Assembly (NCBI GenBank): GCA_903873095.1
Contig: CAIQMU010000040.1
Coordinates: 1-16,021, forward strand
Direction of reading: 5' to 3'
DNA: 16,021 bases
Source: an uncultured bacterium
GTDB taxonomy: Bacteria; Patescibacteriota; Minisyncoccia; Phycocordibacterales; UBA1006
Shown: positions 11,941-16,021 of the stretch, one piece after another
Layout of the letters: each line of letters begins with the position of its first letter
How positions within the stretch are numbered: the first letter of the stretch is position 1
Notes under the pieces: generated by a model
Told to the model about the DNA's origin: nothing
The model's database searches: none
Seen by the model: only the letters and a program-made list of their open reading frames with translations
Made by a program: the position numbers and the translations under genes

Positions 11941-12099
11941 TTCTCTTTATTTTTCCCGCAAACAGCCTATTTACAAGGCACCGCGGAACCGAGGCTGCTA
12001 AGCCTCTCGATTTACAAAGGAGGGCGAGGCGCATAGCCGCATTTAATTCATTCTCAAGCCGCGGTACGGGCCGAAAGCCCTTTGAGACAAACACATAGT
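11932..12099 (+). ncRNA. structured GC-rich leader RNA of the DEAD-box helicase
   Basis: About 168 nt of probable untranslated RNA, much richer in G and C than the surrounding intergenic DNA. Visible helices: GCCT/AGGC (11965-11968/11976-11979); a perfect hairpin GAGGCT-GCTA-AGCCTC (11991-12006); a long-range 7-bp helix ACCGCGG (11980-11986) with CCGCGGT (12059-12065); GGGC/GCCC with a GAAA loop (12068-12080); and TCTCAA (12052-12057) with TTGAGA (12082-12087). CAAAGG (12015-12020) can instead pair with CCTTTG (12079-12084), so exclusive folds exist. Two copies of ATTTACAA(A)GG flank the first large hairpin. GGAGGG (12019-12024) lies 75 nt before the ATG. I do not recognise a known riboswitch class; autoregulation or cold control is a guess. 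Confidence 0.6.
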
Positions 12100-13422
12100 A
12101 TGTACACATTAGGAAATACGCCAATTGGCGATTTTGGTGGGCGAAAACCGCGTTTTTCACGTGGAGGCCCAAGTCGAGGAACAGCACCGCGAGGCGCTCG
12201 AAATGACTCACGTTCAGACGCGCCCCGCTCCGCTCGTCCATTCGGACGAGCTTCGCAGGGCACGCGAGGAGGAGGGTTTCGAGGTGGAAACGGTGGAGGT
12301 CGAGGAGGACGAAAGTTCTCTGGTGATCGCATCGACATTTCAAAATTCATCAACCGAGCTGAAACAGTCGTAGAAGAAGTCTACTCACCAAATCACACAT
12401 TCAACGATTTTAAAATCGATCAAAAATTGAAAGACAACATTGTTAAAAAAGGATACGTCATTCCAAGTCCTATTCAGGACCAGACGATTCCTTACGTTAT
12501 CGATGGACGAGATATTATTGGTTTGGCGAACACAGGAACAGGCAAGACTGCCGCATTCTTGATTCCAACAATCAACAAGATCATGCATGACAAGAAGCAT
12601 AAAGCAATTATCATTACACCAACACGCGAGCTTGCTCTGCAGATCCAAAAAGAATGTATGGAACTCACAAAGACACTTGGTATCTTCAATGTTACCTGTG
12701 TCGGAGGAGCTCCTATTCGAGCGCAAATGAAAAATTTGGAATATCCTCATCATATTGTTATTGGAACACCAGGACGATTGAAAGATCTTCTTGAACGAAA
12801 AAAACTTAACATCTCTGATGTGAAAACAGTTATTTTGGATGAAGCCGATCGAATGCTCGATATGGGATTCATCGACGATGTTCGCTATTTCTTGCGAGAA
12901 ATTCCAACTGAACGACAGATGCTTTTGTTCTCGGCTACCATGGCCAAGGAAATTGAAGCACTTGTTCATCAGTTTTTGAAAAATCCTGTTAAGATTTCGG
13001 TCAAGACACGAGATACTTCAAAGAACGTTGATCAGGATGTTGTTCGTGTTACAGACAAATCAAAGAAACTTGAAGTGTTGTGTGACATGCTCAAGAATCA
13101 ATCATTTTCAAAAGTATTGATTTTCGTTGAAACAAAACGATCAGTTGACAGGTTGCATGACGAATTATTCGATCGAGGATTCAAAGTGGGTTCAATCCAC
13201 GGTGACCGCGAGCATCGACAGCGACAAGCTGCACTCGAAGCATTCTCGACAGGTAAATCACAAGTACTTATTGCAACGGACGTTGCCGCGCGAGGACTCG
13301 ACATTTCGGGTGTTACGCATGTGATCAACTACGAAATTCCATCTTCATACGACACCTACGTTCACCGAATCGGACGAACAGGACGTGGTAACAAGAAGGG
13401 AATTGCGCTTACGTTCGTGTAA
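12100..13422 (+). CDS. DEAD-box RNA helicase with RG-rich N-terminus
   Basis: A 440-residue ATP-dependent RNA helicase. Residues 15-75 are Arg/Gly/Ser-rich (FRGGNGGGRGGRK near the end), an RNA-binding disordered tail. The Q motif ends at Gln126 (SPIQ), motif I is ANTGTGKT (143-150), PTRELALQI is motif Ia, motif II is DEAD (247-250), motif III SAT (278-280), motif V ATDVAARGLD, and motif VI HRIGRTGR (422-429). The chain stops soon after, so unlike E. coli DeaD or DbpA it lacks a C-terminal RNA-binding domain; the N-terminal tail may replace it. This layout is familiar from candidate-phyla genomes. It would act in ribosome assembly or mRNA remodelling. An in-frame TTG at 12082 is rejected because it falls in the leader helix. 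Confidence 0.96.
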   Translation: MYTLGNTPIGDFGGRKPRFSRGGPSRGTAPRGARNDSRSDAPRSARPFGRASQGTRGGGFRGGNGGGRGGRKFSGDRIDISKFINRAETVVEEVYSPNHTFNDFKIDQKLKDNIVKKGYVIPSPIQDQTIPYVIDGRDIIGLANTGTGKTAAFLIPTINKIMHDKKHKAIIITPTRELALQIQKECMELTKTLGIFNVTCVGGAPIRAQMKNLEYPHHIVIGTPGRLKDLLERKKLNISDVKTVILDEADRMLDMGFIDDVRYFLREIPTERQMLLFSATMAKEIEALVHQFLKNPVKISVKTRDTSKNVDQDVVRVTDKSKKLEVLCDMLKNQSFSKVLIFVETKRSVDRLHDELFDRGFKVGSIHGDREHRQRQAALEAFSTGKSQVLIATDVAARGLDISGVTHVINYEIPSSYDTYVHRIGRTGRGNKKGIALTFV

Positions 13423-13437
13423 AAATATACGCACCAC

Positions 13438-13464
13438 AAAAACTTCTCGAAAGAGGGGTTTTTT
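13438..13464 (+). terminator. terminator after the DEAD-box helicase
   Basis: AAAAACTTCTC (13438-13448), a GAAA loop and GAGGGGTTTTTT form a stem with two G-T pairs, followed by six T. The next -10 box starts 3 bases later. Confidence 0.82.
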
Positions 13465-13466
13465 GG

Positions 13467-13472
13467 TATACT
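13467..13472 (+). promoter_or_regulatory. -10 box of the pentose-phosphate operon
   Basis: TATACT ends 6 bases before the ATG at 13479. The -35 position falls within the preceding terminator stem and does not match consensus. It predicts a leaderless first gene. Confidence 0.55.
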
Positions 13473-13478
13473 CGTCAT

Positions 13479-13784
13479 ATGACAGTTTATAACAAACTTG
13501 TTCGCGATAAGATTCCTGAAATTCTTGATGAAAAAGGTGTTGTTCATACAACCCATATTGCAGAAGACAGAGAATACTGGATCAAGTTGAAGGAAAAACT
13601 TTCCGAAGAAGTTGCCGAGTTTCAGAAAGATGAAACACGTGATGAACTTGCTGATATTTTGGAAGTTATTGATGCCATTAAAAAATACAAGAATTATTCA
13701 AGTGAAGATATTCTCGAAATCAAGAATGCAAAATTACAAGATCGCGGAGGATTTGAAAAGAGAATTATTTTAGACGAATCATAA
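13479..13784 (+). CDS. MazG-like nucleoside triphosphate pyrophosphohydrolase
   Basis: A 101-residue all-alpha NTP pyrophosphohydrolase-type protein. The N-terminal YNKLVRDKIPEI is the hallmark of the COG4997-like house-cleaning family. The metal-binding EExxE...DExxD motif is intact, with EEVAEF near residues 44-49 and DELADILEV near 55-63. The family hydrolyses nucleotide triphosphates to monophosphates and pyrophosphate, possibly clearing damaged nucleotides; the substrate cannot be read. It is the first gene of a tightly packed operon, with rpiB starting 4 bases after its stop. Leaderless promoter signals define the ATG. Confidence 0.88.
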   Translation: MTVYNKLVRDKIPEILDEKGVVHTTHIAEDREYWIKLKEKLSEEVAEFQKDETRDELADILEVIDAIKKYKNYSSEDILEIKNAKLQDRGGFEKRIILDES

Positions 13785-13788
13785 AAAC

Positions 13789-14223
13789 ATGAACATTCAC
13801 ATTGCCGCAGATCACGTTGGGTTTGATCTGAAAGAACAACTTAAAAAATACATTACAGAATTGGGTCACACAGTTGTTGATCATGGTGCTTTTTCACTTG
13901 ATCAAAATGATGACTATCCAGATTTTGTAACACCTTGCGCCGAAGCTGTCGCAGCTGACGAAACAAACAGAGGGGTTGTTATTGGTGGATCAGGCCAAGG
14001 CGAAGCCATGGATGCAAACAGAATTTCAGGAATTCGCGCAACTGAATATTACGGAGGCGATGTTGAAATCGTACGCATTTCACGCGAGCATAATAACGCA
14101 AACGTACTATCTCTCGGTGCACGATTTATGAGCGAAGAAGAAGCAAAACTCGCCGTAAAAGTTTTCCTTGAGACAGAATTTTCAAGTGACCCGCGCCACG
14201 AACGAAGAATTGAAGAATTTTAA
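13789..14223 (+). CDS. rpiB: ribose-5-phosphate isomerase B
   Basis: A 144-residue enzyme interconverting ribose-5-phosphate and ribulose-5-phosphate. The N-terminal IHIAADHVGFDLK (3-15) is the sugar-binding start of RpiB/LacAB proteins. GVVIGGSGQGEAMDANRISGIRA holds the phosphate-binding loop, with Glu in the GSGxGE position used as base by the actinobacterial type, in place of the E. coli-type Cys. REHNNANVLSLGARF and RHERRIEEF near the end carry the remaining active-site residues. It lies 4 bases after the pyrophosphohydrolase and 1 base before the epimerase-like gene, so the three are translated from one message. Confidence 0.96.
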   Translation: MNIHIAADHVGFDLKEQLKKYITELGHTVVDHGAFSLDQNDDYPDFVTPCAEAVAADETNRGVVIGGSGQGEAMDANRISGIRATEYYGGDVEIVRISREHNNANVLSLGARFMSEEEAKLAVKVFLETEFSSDPRHERRIEEF

Positions 14224-14224
14224 T

Positions 14225-14941
14225 ATGAACCAAATCATCCCCGCAATTTTACCGAAATCTCGTGAAGAACTTGTTGAAAAATTAAACAAGCTTGTTGAGG
14301 CTGGATATTCTGGAGGGATTCAAATTGATGTTTGTGACGGCAGTTTTGTAGAAACAAGAACATGGCCAATGAATGAAAAAGGCGATCTGTTCGATTTAGT
14401 AGACGTAGTTGAGGACGATCAAGAATTTCACAAAAAACTTGAAGGATTTTCGATAGAACTTGATCTTATGGTAAAAAATGCAGATCAATATTGTCCTTTA
14501 TGGGAAATGTTTCATCCTGATCATATTGTGTTTCATTTAGATTCACTTGAAAATAATGAATGGTTAGCAACGCAATTTGCCCTTTCTTTTAATGCATTTT
14601 CTTGGCTGAGGCCAGAGATAACAGTTTTTGCATTTTCAATATCTACTGATCTTGAAAAGTTTCAATATTGGTATCAGTATTTTAACTGTAGAAAAGTGCA
14701 AGTTATGGGAATCAAGGAAATTGGAAAACAAGGAGAACCTTTCGATTCGAGGGTAATTGAATATATCCAAATCTTGAAAGAAAAATATCCAGGCATCGAA
14801 ATTCAGGTTGATGGTTCAGTAAACACCGAAACAATCGGTATTCTTGAATCTGCTGGAGCAACGAGGTTTATTTGTGGCAGTTCAGTTTTTAGTGGAGATG
14901 TCTCAGAAAATATTGCAAAGTTGAAATCTTTGCTACAATAG
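14225..14941 (+). CDS. divergent ribulose-phosphate 3-epimerase-like protein
   Basis: A 238-residue TIM-barrel protein matching the epimerase layout: PAILPKSREELVEKL at the first strand, GIQIDVCDGSFV (31-42), ELDLMV (78-83), HIVFHLDS, and IQVDGSV with Asp196, then CGSSVFSG for the phosphate site. True epimerases bind a metal through two His and two Asp. Here Asp35 and Asp196 are kept, but the His of HxD is Gln33 and the His of HLM is Asp80, and the PGFGGQ loop is changed. Such proteins are familiar to me from candidate-phyla genomes. The operon context (rpiB before, transketolase after) supports xylulose/ribulose-5-phosphate epimerisation, but the chemistry is uncertain. An upstream in-frame start inside rpiB is rejected. 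Confidence 0.78.
   Translation: MNQIIPAILPKSREELVEKLNKLVEAGYSGGIQIDVCDGSFVETRTWPMNEKGDLFDLVDVVEDDQEFHKKLEGFSIELDLMVKNADQYCPLWEMFHPDHIVFHLDSLENNEWLATQFALSFNAFSWLRPEITVFAFSISTDLEKFQYWYQYFNCRKVQVMGIKEIGKQGEPFDSRVIEYIQILKEKYPGIEIQVDGSVNTETIGILESAGATRFICGSSVFSGDVSENIAKLKSLLQ
14934..14939 (+). promoter_or_regulatory. possible internal -10 box before the transketolase gene
   Basis: TACAAT preceded by TGC ends 6 bases before the ATG at 14946, inside the last codons of the epimerase-like gene. It may give a separate leaderless transketolase transcript within the operon. Confidence 0.4.
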
Positions 14942-14945
14942 AGAC

Positions 14946-15803
14946 ATGTTATCCGACTCACAAATCAAAGACTTGGAATTAAAAGCTGTCGCTATTCGCG
15001 AATCGATTATTGAAATGCTGGTTGCTGCAGGATCAGGGCATACCGCTGGTCCACTTGGCATGGCTGATATTTTTACAGCAATGTATTTTCATATTTTAAA
15101 TCACGATCCAAAAAATCCTGATTGGTCAGAACGCGATAGGTTAATTTTATCAAACGGACATATCGTTCCGGTACGCTATGCAACGATGGCACACGCGGGA
15201 TATTTTCCTGTGGCAGAATTGTTAACGCTTCGTAAATTTGGTTCAAGACTTCAAGGTCATCCAGAACGTCACGCACTGCCGGGACTTGAAAATACTTCTG
15301 GCCCACTTGGTTCAGGATTATCACAGGCTTCTGGCATGGCGCTTGGTCTTCGTGTAGATGGTAAGAAAAATCATGTCTATTGCTGTATGTCAGATGGGGA
15401 ACTCGACGAAGGAAACTCATGGGAAGCCATCATGTTTGCCGGAAATCAAAAACTTTCAAACCTGACCGCAATCATTGATCGAAATAATATTCAAATTGAT
15501 GGAACAACAGAAAGTGTTATGCCTCTTGAACCCTTGGCAGACAAATGGCGAGCATTCAACTGGCATGTGATTGAAATCGACGGGCATAATTTTAACGAAA
15601 TCGTTGATGCGGTAAACCAAGCCAAGGCAATTACCGAAAAACCAACAGTCATCATCGCACACACCATTCCAGGAAAAGGAATTTCAGAAATCGAATTTGA
15701 TTTCAAATGGCACGGAACTCCACCGAATGCTGAACAAGCGCAAGTGTGGCTGAAGGAACTGCGGACATTACAAGATAAGATTGAAGGGGGACATTTAGAT
15801 TAG
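14946..15803 (+). CDS. transketolase, N-terminal (thiamine-diphosphate) subunit
   Basis: A 285-residue protein corresponding to the N-terminal half of transketolase, which moves two-carbon units between sugar phosphates. GSGHTAGPLG (29-38) and SNGHIVPVRYA hold catalytic-site histidines. The thiamine-diphosphate motif starts SDGELDEGNSWEAI (the first Gly is Ser, a known variant) and ends with NN in IIDRNNIQIDG. HTIPGKGI and KWHGTPPN follow. The central pyrimidine-binding and C-terminal domains are absent, so a separate C-subunit gene is needed. It is not in the window and would be expected downstream. The gene starts 4 bases after the epimerase-like gene. Confidence 0.95.
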   Translation: MLSDSQIKDLELKAVAIRESIIEMLVAAGSGHTAGPLGMADIFTAMYFHILNHDPKNPDWSERDRLILSNGHIVPVRYATMAHAGYFPVAELLTLRKFGSRLQGHPERHALPGLENTSGPLGSGLSQASGMALGLRVDGKKNHVYCCMSDGELDEGNSWEAIMFAGNQKLSNLTAIIDRNNIQIDGTTESVMPLEPLADKWRAFNWHVIEIDGHNFNEIVDAVNQAKAITEKPTVIIAHTIPGKGISEIEFDFKWHGTPPNAEQAQVWLKELRTLQDKIEGGHLD

Positions 15804-15806
15804 AAT

Positions 15807-16021
15807 ATGGAAACATCAATACTGTATATTCTTTGTGGTTTACCTGGTTCAGGGAAAACAACATATGCAAAAAAACTTGAACAAGAAAATGTTGTCAGAT
15901 TATCTCTTGATGAAGAACTTTTTAAAACATATGGAAAAGATTTCCCTCCAGAAAAATATTCTGAATTTGAAAAAGCAATAAAAAGTCATCTTTTAAATAA
16001 AGCATCCAATTTTTTAAAAGA
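15807..16021 (+). CDS. P-loop kinase-like ATPase (partial)
   Basis: The first 71 codons of a gene cut by the window edge. A Walker A motif CGLPGSGKTTYAKKL is at residues 10-24 after a hydrophobic strand (ILYIL). RLSLDEELFKTYG then matches the second strand and Asp of the AAA_33 / zeta-toxin-like kinase group. These proteins phosphorylate small molecules, nucleic acids or cell-wall precursors; the substrate cannot be told from this part. It begins 3 bases after the transketolase stop and seems to belong to the operon, perhaps between the two transketolase halves. Confidence 0.8.
   Translation, partial: METSILYILCGLPGSGKTTYAKKLEQENVVRLSLDEELFKTYGKDFPPEKYSEFEKAIKSHLLNKASNFLK

Noticed and set aside
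12082..12099. Upstream TTG start for the DEAD-box helicase
   Set aside because: TTG lies in the leader helix TTGAGA; the ATG at 12100 gives the usual short MYT-type start. Similar longer starts at 2337, 3037, 9064, 9522 and 14168 were rejected because they overlap promoters or upstream genes.
11792..12969. Long open frames on the minus strand across the helicase leader and gene (183, 99 and 194 codons)
   Set aside because: They are antisense to a well-supported DEAD-box helicase, are rich in Cys/His/Phe or Pro/Arg as expected for shadow frames, and have no promoter or known motif.
1..16021. Recoded TGA (as in Gracilibacteria or Absconditabacteria)
   Set aside because: No recognised gene has an internal TGA, and the two genes ending in TGA (at 114 and 9462) stop there plausibly.

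Overview
The window looks like part of a small, AT-rich bacterial genome of the Candidate Phyla Radiation (Patescibacteria, probably Parcubacteria-like). This rests on recognised protein flavours, not on a database search. The indicators are a DEAD-box helicase with an Arg/Gly-rich N-terminus that stops right after motif VI, a cysteine-free MutY-like glycosylase, a divergent ribulose-phosphate epimerase-like protein, a split transketolase, many short orphan proteins, almost no Shine-Dalgarno sites, and very compact spacing. No internal TGA codons are seen, so the standard bacterial code fits.

Layout. 1-345: the 3' end of an unknown gene, a tRNA-Ser(CGA) on the minus strand, a palindromic hairpin and the first copy of a C-rich 38-41 bp repeat. 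346-2349: a DoxX/DUF417-like membrane protein, a SET-domain protein whose end lies inside repeat copy 2, an RRM RNA-binding protein with a leader of about 115 nt, repeat copy 3 in inverse orientation, and a small membrane protein. 2397-4772: a LysE-like exporter, msrB, mscL and mutY, the last carrying a 51-bp palindromic element in frame. 4806-5497: two orphan small genes on the minus strand. 5591-8575: a 994-residue UvrD-type helicase with a C-terminal PD-(D/E)XK nuclease. 8609-9462: two more orphans. 9540-11286: GAPDH and a probably frameshifted orphan. 11392-11841: an orphan behind a promoter centred on a palindrome. 11897-13422: a DEAD-box RNA helicase behind a long GC-rich structured leader. 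13479-16021: an operon with a MazG-like pyrophosphohydrolase, rpiB, an epimerase-like gene, the transketolase N-subunit and a truncated P-loop kinase.

How the genes work together. rpiB, the epimerase-like gene and the transketolase half form a non-oxidative pentose-phosphate module, with GAPDH nearby as a link to glycolysis. MsrB, MutY and the helicase-nuclease serve oxidative-damage and DNA repair. MscL, the LysE-like protein and the small membrane proteins act at the envelope. The RRM protein and DEAD-box helicase look like an RNA-chaperone pair.

The most notable signals are regulatory. In about ten genes the -10 hexamer ends 6-8 nt before the ATG, which predicts leaderless mRNAs. Four orphan genes instead have TTGACA/T-N16-17-TATA promoters with leaders of about 30 nt. 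Only the two RNA-remodelling genes have leaders over 100 nt, and these two leaders share sequence blocks that can pair in the same way. I found no CRISPR array, insertion sequence or obvious defence system. No gene-free stretch exceeds 300 bases.
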